Shown here piece after piece: positions 48,658 to 58,829 of a stretch of 64,000 bases of DNA. Each line of letters opens with the position of its first letter. Position 1 is the stretch's first letter. This DNA comes from Drosophila pseudoobscura (lineage: Eukaryota > Arthropoda > Insecta > Diptera > Drosophilidae). The notes under the pieces are model-generated. The model made no database searches and was not told the origin of the DNA. It was given only the letters and a program-made list of their open reading frames with translations. A program made the position numbers and the translations under genes. The DNA lies in the NCBI RefSeq assembly GCF_009870125.1, contig NC_046681.1, positions 18,241,001-18,305,000 on the forward strand, written 5' to 3'.

Positions 48658-48663
48658 TTTATT
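48658..48663 (-). terminator. pelo: pelo polyadenylation signal
   Basis: AATAAA on the minus strand about 500 bases after the pelo stop. With the pes signal at 48594, the two convergent transcripts end within a few tens of bases of each other, so small differences in cleavage would make them overlap. Confidence 0.5.
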
Positions 48664-49158
48664 TTGCGCTTTACAAAATTATGAACAATTAATTTACATG
48701 CGGGGGCGAAAAACTGAGCTAAAACTTAAAATTTGTTTAAAATATTGTACAACAATTGTCAACAACAACTCGGAATTAGTTTTGATATCAATCAATAGCA
48801 ATCTGTTAGCAATAGTATTAAGTGGGGGCACGGTTTCCTTCATTCTCCTTCCAGAACAGAACCCAATCGAATCTCTAGGCCCAACCACGGGGTGGGGGAT
48901 AAAAACTTAGGCAATAGTTTGTGTATAAGTATATCCGTATCGTATTCGTATCTTATGTATATATAGTAGTATATTGTATATTGTATAAGCCCTGACGCAG
49001 TCCGCAGTCTGTCTGTAGTACATACATATTAATCTACGTGTATAATCGATCGCTAGTTAAGTCCTAAGTCAATTTTTTCGTTCAACAAATGCCTAACCTC
49101 CTCGCCAGCTTCCATTTCATTCCATTTAACTCTACTCTATCCTCTCTCTATCTTCCTC

Positions 49159-52100
49159 CTAGTCGCCATCGCTATCATCTGCGCCTGCCGCACCATCCTC
49201 ATCATCGTCATCGTCGCTGTCCTCCAGTTCGGGCATAGGGAAACGCAGTAGAGCCGCCACTCCAGTTAGTTGAGCCAATTCTGTGGATAAGAAGAAAGAA
49301 AGATATAGAGGTGCTCGTAGATTGGTAAGTGAGTTCCAAAGAAGATCTCTAAGGTGGTGGGAACTAGAATTTCAAGTCAATTGCATACTAGACCCATGAC
49401 ATAGTCAATAGTCATTGCAACTTTTGCACTTAATGGCCTGCCTGGGGACGTGGGCGGATCCGTTTCAAGGCTCACCGGTTGTCGGCTCGGCTGTGACTCA
49501 ATCTCTGAACTTGGCCTAAGGTTCTCTCGCGCATTTTCTCTCTCTCTCTCTCTCTCTCTCTGCGTGCACAATTGTTGCTGGATTAATGCAGGTTCCACAA
49601 GATAATACTCTGTTTACTCGACTAATTTTTGTGTTGCCAGGCCCCGTCGCTATCTCTTGAATTCCTCTACAATGTTTATGTAATTCCAAGCTGATTAAAA
49701 TTGCTCATTCAGCACTCGAGCAGAAGATATCGTCAGAATGGGAAGTACTTGAGAAATACCCTCAAGTGTGGATAGATGCGAGAATTACAATGTATGGGGG
49801 ATGGAGGCATGGGGGAATGGGATCTATTTCGGAACCTGCAACGACCCATTTTCCGAGTCGAAGCGGAAAGTGTTGCCAAGATAAAGGGAACCAAACGAAC
49901 TGATTCGCATCCACGTGAGTCATTTGTCGAGCGAAATGACTATTTAAAGCATTTAACACCACGAAAATATGTGCAATTAATGCTTTATAGAATACAAATT
50001 GAAATGCAACTGAAACTGAAATCGAAAGTGCCTTCCGGAGGGGGCAAACATTTTGGCAGTCTTTCAATGCAATCGAATGATGATGATGTATTCCGCTCTA
50101 CAGATCTATGGATGGACTTTGTAATGCGGGAGACCCCTCCAAGAAATACATCTACACAAACGCATAAACAACAACAACATCTCGTGGGGCAGTGCAGTGG
50201 GGGATTTAAAAATAGAATATTTAACGAGGTCATTAGACGGGGGGAGGCCAGGCCCCTGCACACGAATATTAAAATTGAGCAAAGCATAGAAGTGAGTGAA
50301 GGAGGGAACAAGTGTGGATGGAAAGACAACACAAAGAAGGAGTGCTCCCCCCTCCAGAAAGTTCTGATCTGATCATAGAAGAAGTTTCTTCATCTTCTGC
50401 TGCTGCTGCTGCTGCTGCTGAGTGAGTCATTGGTTCGTTCCTCTCTACATGGATGGTACTCACGTTCTCCTGAGATGTGCATGCTGGAGAAGATTTTCAC
50501 CTCGCCTCCAGCATCGCGTACGGACTCCACCAGGGAGACATACTCCTTCCTGAGATTAACATCCTGACATCTGAAATTGGAAAGAGAGAAGCAAATCGTG
50601 TGATAAATATTTTAAAGTATGAATCGCTTTATTTAATGTCTTCAATCTATCATCCGTTTATGGATATTCATATCTATTGCATTTGACATTCCGCATTCGG
50701 ATGGATCGTTAGAAAAGTGCTGGATTATGGCACGTGACGGGCATAGGAATCCAGGATGGATAAGGTGTCAAGTTTAACTGAAAATAGAGGGGAGACCCCC
50801 TGAACCGGGGGCTTTCCAAATGCACGGGGAATGGAACTGTCTGGCAGTTCAAGAAACCCAGAGAAATACTCATATGTTAATGACAAACATTAACCATTAT
50901 CATTAACAGGTGATGCGTACGAGAGTACGAAAGTAAGAACAATGAAACGAAAGAATTCCGATCCCAATCCCATTTCAATTAAAACCGCTTTCTGTGTGCA
51001 AAGAAAGAGGAGAGACAGAGCGGTTCGGAGAGCGGAATTTCATTCGATCGGAGACCAGCGGGGCCGGCTCTCCTCTCACTCATGTGGAAGCCATTTACGT
51101 TCCACAGCACGTGCAGTGCGGGAGAGCGAGAGCTGTTCGTGGGGCTGCTTGTGGGCCCCAGCGGCAGTGCCTCGTCTCGGTCTTCGCTTGAAGAATTAGT
51201 TGCAAAGCGGCTTTCTTGGGGGACGTATCGAAGAACGTGTACGAGGGTCGGAGACTGCCACGCGTAAAGAAAAATTGGTGCTAAGACCTGCGTTACAGCT
51301 GCTGCTGCCAAAGAAACGAGTCTCCCAGCCGTCCGTCCATCCATCCATCCATCCATCCATCCGTCTATCCGCACTGCAAACTGCAGCCGAAAGCAGAAAT
51401 ACAAGGCACAAATCACGCATAAAAAAAAGGTGTGTGGAACCGAACGAGTGAAAGTTGGAGGATTGTTGTTCATGGAGGAAGATGCCGCACTGACAGACAC
51501 AGTTTAGGGTTCCATTCGTTGACTCAGCGGAAAGCAGTGCAGCAGCTACAATTATATACATATATCTGCTACCTGTATCTGTATCTGTTTTTTACTCATC
51601 CGCTAACCGCAAGCTGCGATGAGAGCCGTTGTTGTATGTAGATGCAATAATTGTTGCTGTTTCCACTGCGTGACAATGATTGCACAATGGAATCAATTGT
51701 TATAATGGAATTAGCGTGCACCGTCAGTCACAGTCCCAGTGCCAGCCCCAGCCCTCGCCCCGGCCCGGCCCCGTTCACGAGGTCCCGCCACGTCTAGCCG
51801 AAAGAGCCATGACTTGGCCAGCCAGAAAGTACGGGGAAAAGCGAGGGAATGTGCGACCCAAGATACGAATACAAGTGCGAATATCAGTAAATGCCCGTAA
51901 AAATGTCTAATTAAGCCAGTGCGGGGAGGGGGGAGAGGAGTAACAACTGAACTTGACTGAACCTCTGCTTGTGCCTCTGCCTCTGCCTCTTGCACGAACC
52001 TTGTGATACGATACGCTCCAAAAACGCTGACAAAGAAAATAGAAATGGGGAATACAGTGAAAGCATTCGAATAATCGCACCTCAGCTCTTTTTCTCTTGA

Positions 52101-55100
52101 TTTCTCGACTTGTGAAACATTTTTATGCATGTCTCGCGGATTTGTGATATTCTGAATAACCGCTAAGCAAACAAAACCCAACCCGAGAGATACGACACGC
52201 TCGAAACAGAGCTGGGGGAATGGCCCTAAGATTCAGTGAATCATGGGCATCGTATTCAGTGATACATTCAATCCATTAAGGGTATCCATAGCCGATATAT
52301 ACAGGCAAGACAAGCCCTTTCACTTCTTGCCCAATACTCGTGCTGGGTCTGTTTCCCTATATAGTATGTAGTACATACAATTGTCTCTCAAGACAACATT
52401 TAAATGCGCCGCCAGCTGCGACAACAACAGCCCCACAGAAACGGCAATCGAAAAGGGGGGCACGTTTTGGATGCACAAGACACGAGGTTGCTGCAAGACA
52501 AAGAGGGACTAGAAAAACTGGTTGGAACACATAAATATTGTAATAATAAAATGCATACACCAAGAGAGCCACTAGTGGTCGATGGACACATGCCCAGAGA
52601 GAGGGAGGCAAATCGGTTAATGGATGCAGAACTAGCAGAGCTAGCAGAACCAGCAGAACAGAACCTTATACAAATGTGGATCATATTACATGTGTGTCGT
52701 GTGGAAACCATTGAGCGCGATTCCGATGGAAAGCAGAAGTGGGAGCGAGAGTGTTCGCCGCCTCAAAAGTGGTCCCCGCCAAGTGCTGATCCATAAACGG
52801 AGCGATTAAATAAATTAAAATTCTTGACTCTTGCTGTTTTGCTGTTCCCTCAAGCTGTCGCCCACGAATGTTGATGTTGGGCTCTAATTATTGGCGCTAC
52901 TCTAAGCGAGAAATGGTTCAAGAGATCAATGATGGATACACATACACAGTGTATAGGTATACATCAGATTTACATCAACGTTTAGTTCAGTTTTTTGCGT
53001 GTGCAAATCGCAAAACTCGTCTGGCGAAAACAGCTCTATAAACAGTGACGATACTCAAAAACCCAAAAACAGAGCACACGCAAATCGAGAGCTCAGGGGA
53101 CTGGGGACTGGGGCCTAGCCGTGAACAGCGGCGGATATGGTATAGGAGATAGGGGAACAGGGAAGGCTTAGGCATCGAAATGAACGAAAATCCGCAGCAA
53201 CTTTAGCACCAGCCATCATTAAAACTCAACAAAATACATGTATCTCGATCTCCACTCAAGTTCCTACTCAAGTGCCGGCCACTTAACACCCTCCGAGATG
53301 CTCAACCGACAGCCCGACTACAACATCTCCGATCTGGGCTATCCCTGGCCATGCGATACCCACATGAAGATGCGAAGAAAGCTCCCAAAGGCCTGTGGCA
53401 TGCCTCCAGCATCGCCCAACCGCCTGCTGCCCATGCGGGAGACGCTCAACGACTACTTCCAGCGGCTGATTAGGCAGGAGGAGGACCAGGATGACCTACA
53501 GGCCCGACAGAAGCACCACAAGAATCAGTGGAACGAACAGCAACGGAGGCGGTAAATCAAATGCGATCTCAATGGAAAGCGCCTGTACATCTAACCTAAC
53601 CATTCACTCTCTCTGTCTTTCTGTATTGTTTTCACAATTGCGAAACAATCAACAGCAATCAAAAATGTCGAGATAAAGGGGAGACGGCCACAGCCACAGG
53701 CACAGCCACAGCCACCACAGCGACGACGACGACGATTGCGACTTGCGATTTGAACAATTTCTGATGAAGATACGGATGGTACATGAGGGGGTAATACGAG
53801 TACAGTAGGGGGAGCAACTAATTTAAAGCCGACTGATTAAAAGTGCTACAATAAACACACCTTTTTGCCTAGAACTTTAAGTACATTAAGCGTTAAGTAA
53901 AGAAGAATAGAACCCGATAAACACTTAATTTTAATTTAATTGCGAGGCAGTTAGTGCTTAGAAACAGCGGAGTGGATCTTTCGTTGCTGGAATTTCAACG
54001 GTCCATTAAATTCGTGCAAAATGGTAAACAAAAAAGCGAGAGATCAGTGCGAAGAGAGGCACAAAGCGGACAGCCAGAGCAGGCGGCCAAAAATGGCAGA
54101 GAACGACGCAAGGCGAGGCGAGGCGAGGCACGGGGCAACCTTGATCATGAGCACGTCGCATGGGGCCAACAAATTGCTACTCTGGGACGTGCTTTCTTTA
54201 AATGGATAAAACCTGCGAATGGAGTAAAAATCTATCTACAATCTACGCAGCCAGCGGAAGATCAAGAATCGTCTAACATAAATGGAGTCGTGATGGGAGC
54301 CGATATGGAGAACAGACAGTGCACAGAAGTCCATGGCACTCTCTCGCTTTTGCTTTCGCTTTACTTATTCCACCAATACTCAGAATCAAGATTAAGATTG
54401 ATTTCTTCTCCTTTGATTTCCCTGATGAAACATCCCATAAAACACTGCCAGATGCTCAGCCTTCTACATTTCTACACATGTGTGGACATAAATTGTCGTC
54501 GCGCTTGTCTCTGGCAATTGGCTAAAGTTGAAGGTTCTCTGTGTGATCTTTTCGCTTGATTGGGCTTGATGTGCCTGTATTCTTCCGCTTGGAATTGGCC
54601 TTGAGAAGGATATCCGACGAGTGTGGACGACTGGGACTCACCTAAACAGATTGTCGGAGATGAGGAGCGTCTCGATGGCCTGGGATTCGGAGGCGCGGAG
54701 GACGTGCTTCTTGCCGTAGAAGGCTTTGGCCGGTTCGCACTGGAGCATCATGTAGAACTGTTCCAAGGCCTTGACCTCGCCAGCGGCCTTGGTGTCGGAA
54801 ATTTTGGCCACCACAGCGGGTTCCTGAAGAACCTCTGCAATTTGGAATAGGAAATTACTACACAAGATCTTTCAAAAGAAAGGGATTGCTCACCCTTTAG
54901 CGAATGCTTGAAGCCGGAGGAGGCATGGACCAGCATGAACTTGCTCTTGTTGTCCAGCAACAGCTTGTAGTCCATTTTGACGGCCTGCTGGAACATGTAG
55001 TCGTGGAACTGGTCGCGCACAAAGCCGGGCGAGGCGATCAGCACGCACTTGACGACATCGAAGTTGACGTGACGGAGGATGCTCTGCATCACCTGTTCGT

Positions 55101-55706
55101 AGAACTTGGCCAGACCCTTCTCGTGCTGCTGGACGCTGCCCTTGCGCTTCCGGGGTATGGATACCTCTATCTTGCTGCGCACCAGCGTCATGCTGGCGGT
55201 GATAAGGCACACATGGGCCAGCCCCTCCTGCATGACCACGGCGGCCACGTCGGCCGACTGGGTGGGATCGCAGGCCATCTCGATGCGCTCCAGGGCGATG
55301 GTGTCCCATTCGGGCTTGCGCAGCTCGAACTTGCGGTTCAGCTCGAGGTCGAGGGTGTGGTAGGCGCCCATCTTCACGTACTGATTCTCCTCGATGTTGC
55401 GCCCCTTCAGGCGCAGCACGCAGGCCTGGGTGTCGAAGTCGATCGTCTCCACGGCGATGGTGAGGGTGGTGCGCACCCGACTGCTGGTCGAGGAGCCGGT
55501 GGCCGTCTCGTTCTGCACCTTTCTGATGGTGGTGCTGCGGACGCTGTCGCCCTCCGCTATCAAGTTGTACGCGTGCCACATGTCCTCGGACTCCTCGGGC
55601 ATGAGGGTCACATTGCTACAAGAAGAGACGGAATTATAGAATTCTGTGGGGAACGGAGCACTCACCCCTGCATGCCCTTGTCCACGTATTTTCCCAGCAG
55701 TTTCAT
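49159..55706 (-). CDS. pelo: pelota, ribosome-rescue factor (Dom34/Pelota)
   Basis: An eRF1-like protein that with Hbs1 dissociates stalled ribosomes (no-go decay); in flies it is needed for germline stem cells and meiosis. Five exons on the minus strand (55706-55666, 55615-54894, 54834-54642, 50570-50464, 49280-49159) give 394 residues, the family length. The first exon holds [13 protein letters not shown]. eRF1 domains 1, 2 and 3 cover about residues 1-130, 135-270 and 272-370, followed by an acidic tail (DSDDDDDED). As expected for Pelota there is no GGQ motif. Exons 4 and 5 are easily missed because a 4.1-kb intron precedes them. I found them from the continuing protein ([20 protein letters not shown], then [19 protein letters not shown]) with matching phases. 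The third intron carries a nested plus-strand gene. Confidence 0.96.
49281..50463 (-). other. pelo intron 4
   Basis: A 1.2-kb intron with a CT run at 49537-49560 and CTG triplets near 50400. A 198-codon plus-strand frame (49776-50372) has no coding character and is not called. Confidence 0.7.
51331..51365. repeat. TCCA tetranucleotide microsatellite
   Basis: CCAT/TCCA units in pelo intron 3. Confidence 0.85.
53037..53042 (+). promoter_or_regulatory. TATA box of the nested plus-strand gene
   Basis: TATAAA about 200 bp upstream of the ATG at 53238. The predicted start near 53068 would give a 170-nt 5'UTR. Confidence 0.45.
53238..53555 (+). CDS. Uncharacterised 105-residue protein nested in pelo intron 3
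   Basis: A frame with clear coding codon bias on the strand opposite its host. The ATG at 53238 lies in A-rich context (AAAATACATG). The protein has a Ser/Tyr-rich start, the segment [20 protein letters not shown], a basic patch ([12 protein letters not shown]) and a charged, probably helical C-terminus ([20 protein letters not shown]) rich in Gln and Arg. It has no signal peptide or membrane segment. I recognise no family. The stop at 53555 overlaps a possible donor: splicing 53552-53655 out (104 nt, good pyrimidine tract and AACAG acceptor) would replace the last Arg and stop with a 33-codon Thr/Ala-rich tail ending near 53757. AATAAA at 53850 ends the transcript. Confidence 0.68.
   Translation: MYLDLHSSSYSSAGHLTPSEMLNRQPDYNISDLGYPWPCDTHMKMRRKLPKACGMPPASPNRLLPMRETLNDYFQRLIRQEEDQDDLQARQKHHKNQWNEQQRRR
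53850..53855 (+). terminator. Polyadenylation signal of the nested gene at 53238
   Basis: First AATAAA after the stop of the nested gene. Confidence 0.55.
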
Positions 55707-56028
55707 ATCGTTACGCCAGGCGTCTCCTGATCCTAGTCCCAATTCCCTGCGTCAGGGAGGGTTTGCTTTTCTTTTTGTTGTAGGCACTGCGTGCTTTGCG
55801 TTTGCTGCTACGGGGAGCTGCTTGTCACTTCAATCTGGCTGTATGTTCCCTCGGGCCACGTGAATCGCGATGCATTTTTGTCATTTGATCAACCAATTTC
55901 CCAAAAAATCACACAGTCGACCAAGTTTCGGCGGACAAGTGGCATTCACACGGAACGAACGGCTCGGAACAGCTGACCGACCCACTGCCTGCTATTTTCG
56001 GACTCCGAATTTCCGGTTTCCCGCATAA

Positions 56029-56038
56029 GGTCACACTG
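56029..56038 (-). promoter_or_regulatory. pelo: Motif 1 (GGTCACACTG) upstream of pelo
   Basis: GGTCACACTG on the plus strand is the reverse orientation of fly core promoter Motif 1 relative to pelo, about 320 bp upstream of its ATG. Motif 1 is bound by M1BP and marks constitutive promoters. The pelo start site itself is not obvious. Confidence 0.45.
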
Positions 56039-56069
56039 AAATAGCCCAAACATGTGCTTGATTTTTAAA

Positions 56070-56083
56070 TTTATTTTTTTATT
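56070..56083 (-). terminator. hoip: hoip polyadenylation signals
   Basis: Two AATAAA on the minus strand (56083-56078 and 56075-56070), 43-56 bases after the hoip stop and about 40 bp from the pelo Motif 1 site. hoip and pelo are thus tandem and closely packed. Confidence 0.6.
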
Positions 56084-56125
56084 GGATTCTTTGTACGTAT
56101 GGTTTTCTTAACCATTAGCTTAAAC

Positions 56126-56569
56126 CTATACTAACAGCCTTTCAATCTCTTGCTGAATGGACGTGATCTGCGACTTCAGCTGGCTGCCCTCGTTGGTGGT
56201 CACCGAGCAGGCGACAATGGGTCGGGAGACGCCACAGGCGCGGCCCAGCGCCTGCTTGGAGCGCACAAACACATACGGCACGTTCTTGTCCTCGCACAGT
56301 AGCGGCAAGTGGAGCAGAATCTCGATGGGCTCCGTGTCGCCGGCCAGTACCACGATGTCGGCCAGACCGCGGTTCAGCGTCTTGGTGGCCTCGTTGGCGC
56401 CCTTGCGCAGCTGGTTGTAGTTAAGCGCCTGCTGCAGCAGATTCATTATCTTGGCCGTCAGTTGGGCATCCGCCAGGGGGAATGCTTTCGGGTTGACTTC
56501 CTCGGTCTGTAGGGGTGGTGAAATGTTAATTTCCACTTGACCAATTCGCGGATTGAGCATTCTTACCAT
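56126..56569 (-). CDS. hoip: hoi-polloi, 15.5K/Snu13 RNA-binding protein
   Basis: L7Ae-family kink-turn binder, core component of box C/D snoRNPs and of the U4/U6.U5 tri-snRNP. In flies it is required for normal gene expression during muscle and nervous system development. Exon 1 contributes only the ATG (56569-56567); exon 2 is 56506-56126. The spliced product is 127 residues, exactly the family length, starting [18 protein letters not shown]. The RNA-binding segment [13 protein letters not shown] and the C-terminal [19 protein letters not shown] are intact. The 60-nt intron has no stop in frame: if retained it would add 20 residues after Met1, giving 147. The promoter is an inverted near-copy of that of pes. 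Confidence 0.97.
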   Translation of the reverse strand: MVRMLNPRIGQVEINISPPLQTEEVNPKAFPLADAQLTAKIMNLLQQALNYNQLRKGANEATKTLNRGLADIVVLAGDTEPIEILLHLPLLCEDKNVPYVFVRSKQALGRACGVSRPIVACSVTTNEGSQLKSQITSIQQEIERLLV

Positions 56570-56640
56570 TTTGATGTTTTAGTTGCTCTTGGTTGGAATA
56601 TAATCAAAATTAAATGCTACCTCTCGGCTCGTTGCTTCAC

Positions 56641-56726
56641 TGAGGCTGCAAATGGTGGCGGCGACAATAAAAATAAATTTTAATAAAAACGCTTCAAAAC
56701 ACGTGCACGTGGTATCGATATCGATA
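56641..56726 (-). promoter_or_regulatory. hoip: hoip core promoter: two overlapping DREs, tandem E-boxes, initiator
   Basis: Overlapping TATCGATA sites at 56713-56720 and 56719-56726, CACGTG at 56700-56705 and 56706-56711, and on the minus strand a TCAGTG initiator with start at 56641. Element order and spacing match the pes promoter (46200-46293) in inverted orientation. Confidence 0.7.
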
Positions 56727-56839
56727 GGAGCGATAACCTGAAATACCTCTCTGTTTAAAAAAAGGGGTATCCCATATTCCATATTGCTAGTTTTTCATCT
56801 TCCGCGGATTATTACCATCTATACAGAACATTTAGCGAT

Positions 56840-57190
56840 GCCCACATAATTTTATACTATTAATTGATAAATTTTCTATTTGACTGCTTTGCTTTACATA
56901 ATTGCTTTTATTGCATTTTGCGTAAAAAGAGGTTTTAGCGAAATAGTTCAAACAAAAAAAGGATTTACCGAAATAGGTCACACTAAAAAACCAAATAGGA
57001 TAGTCGTTCATATTGTTCAAATTTTATATTCCGTTGAATAATTCTGGCTAACTAAAACCCTTAGTTCTGCCCACATAATTTTAGGCCATTGATGAATAAA
57101 TTTTCTTCAAGATTGGCTAGTTTTTAGTCCTTGCTTTTATTGTATTTTGGCAAAAACAAGGCCTAAACAAAATAGTTCAACAAAAAAAGA
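56840..57190. repeat. Tandem duplication, about 229-bp unit
   Basis: GCCCACATAATTTTA at 56840 and 57069 starts two copies. They share a TTTATTG(C/T)ATTTTG block and a run with AATAGTTCAA followed by A-rich sequence. The copies have diverged by substitutions and small indels. The first contains a Motif 1-like GGTCACACT. Confidence 0.6.
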
Positions 57191-58770
57191 GTCGCAATGT
57201 TGCTGGTATTTGAAAACATGATGCGTGTATAGGGGTTTGTACACCCTATTTCGATAATTTCATGTGCATTATTAGTATCTAGTATATATTTATCTCGATC
57301 CTGATACCTACGGAGCCTAAGATGACACTCGCCCGACCCTCGGAAATATAGGAATGGCAACGATAATAAAAATATGTACATACGCCTTAAACACGTGCAT
57401 AGATTAAAATATAACACACGACCGTCAGAAATATATATTAAAAAAAAACCGGCTCATTTTCAAATATACCGATGAAAAATCAATCTTAACCCATTTTACC
57501 CCCTCTATTTAAACATATGAGCAACTTGAGCGCGCAAAAAAAATTCAAGTAGATCTTGATTTTTTTGCCCTCGATGATGCGCTTTAATTTTCTCGATGCA
57601 AGCGAAGCAACTTACTGGAATATTGTACTGTGCAGTTGGGAATATATTTACTCTTTACTTAGGAAACAACAAACATTGTGACCGAACACGGTAACACGCA
57701 ATTGCAATGTTTCAACATTTAAGTTAACGGGATGGCGGGGAACACAAAGAAGCACGGAAAATACCAATCGAGATTATTTAGTATAAACTTGGCAACTTAA
57801 TTTTGGATAGCTTTTTTCGAAGTTTAAATTTATTTGAATTGGATAGCATAGCAGAGTTGCACTTCAAGTTTGATTGACAACACTGCCGGTATTTTTCGAT
57901 TTTCCCCCTATTGTCATTTACGGTATATTATGCCTGTTCGGTATATTTTGACGTCGAAATTTCGATTAAGGTGTATTTACGGTATATTGGTATATTATCA
58001 ATTTCAATAATCTATTAAATTTAAAAGCATATAAAATAATTTAAATTGCATTTATTGGAAGTGATTTTCCATCGCACCAATATTCCTATCAAATCAATTG
58101 CCCCACATTGCATACCTCTTACGTTGCACTCCATAAACACTTACGTTTCATTCCGTATAGGGCGTATTGGCCGCCAGCAACATTAATCGAGAAGTGTCCC
58201 GCAACATGGCACGGAAATAGCAACATCCTCCATACCCTAAGGAAAAAGATATGATAGAATTGAGGAAATGTTTGTCCCCCAATAAATGCTTCATTGAATG
58301 CAGAAACTGTTCAGCTACCTTAACGAAATTGAGCTTTTAATGTCTGCTATCAGAGACCAAGAATATATATTCACAAGATAAATTATATGCATCAATAGTT
58401 CTAGAACATTTCAATCTACGAAAAAGTCAGTAGTAATGTTTCAAATCGGCTTGTGAAATAAAAAAGTAACATAATTTAATTATTTAAAAGAGTATACAAA
58501 AGCCTACTCTGTTTTACTTTTTACCAGCAACAATGACGTAACATCCCTTGAAAACTTACGTTTCATTCCGTAACACTTACGTTCTATGCTTTGACCTTTT
58601 TTGTTTAAACATAATTTTTGACATAATCTAATGAAAAACAGCCCTTAAAATTAATGAATATCGTAGAAAATTAATTCATCAACTGGCTAAAATTACATGT
58701 TCAGGGCTGAGCGCCCTAACTAGCTAGTAATATCCAACCGAATATCAAAATCGACGAATATGATGTAGTA
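57191..58770. repeat. Repeat-rich gap between hoip and Pka-C1
   Basis: No gene visible. Several GGTATATT words occur near 57920-58000. ACTTACGTTTCATTCCGTA is present twice (about 58139 and 58554). Segments at about 58170-58245 and 58720-58763 resemble the stretch left of pes. It looks like degraded dispersed repeat DNA, and no transposase or reverse transcriptase remnant is readable. Confidence 0.5.
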
Positions 58771-58774
58771 TGAG

Positions 58775-58808
58775 GGTCACACCGTATATTTCATCGACGG
58801 TCACACTG
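58775..58808 (+). promoter_or_regulatory. Pka-C1: Motif 1 pair at the likely Pka-C1 promoter
   Basis: GGTCACAC at 58775-58782 and a full GGTCACACTG at 58799-58808, followed by A- and G-rich sequence that looks like a 5'UTR. A start near 58830 is inferred. Confidence 0.45.
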
Positions 58809-58829
58809 CCGCTGAGTAAGTCACAGTAA

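Larger units (their letters stand above)
50571..54641 (-). other. pelo intron 3, host of a nested gene
   Basis: A 4.1-kb intron flanked by coding exons. It contains a TCCA microsatellite (51331-51365) and a plus-strand gene at 53238-53555 with its own TATA and polyadenylation signals. The rest (50580-53000 and 53860-54640) shows no supportable gene. Confidence 0.8.

Noticed and set aside
49776..50372. 198-codon plus-strand frame in pelo intron 4
   Set aside because: No codon bias, promoter, splice or polyadenylation support.
56126..56569. 147-residue continuous reading of hoip starting [10 protein letters not shown]
   Set aside because: The extra residues are the translated 60-nt intron. 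The spliced form gives exactly the 127-residue family length.
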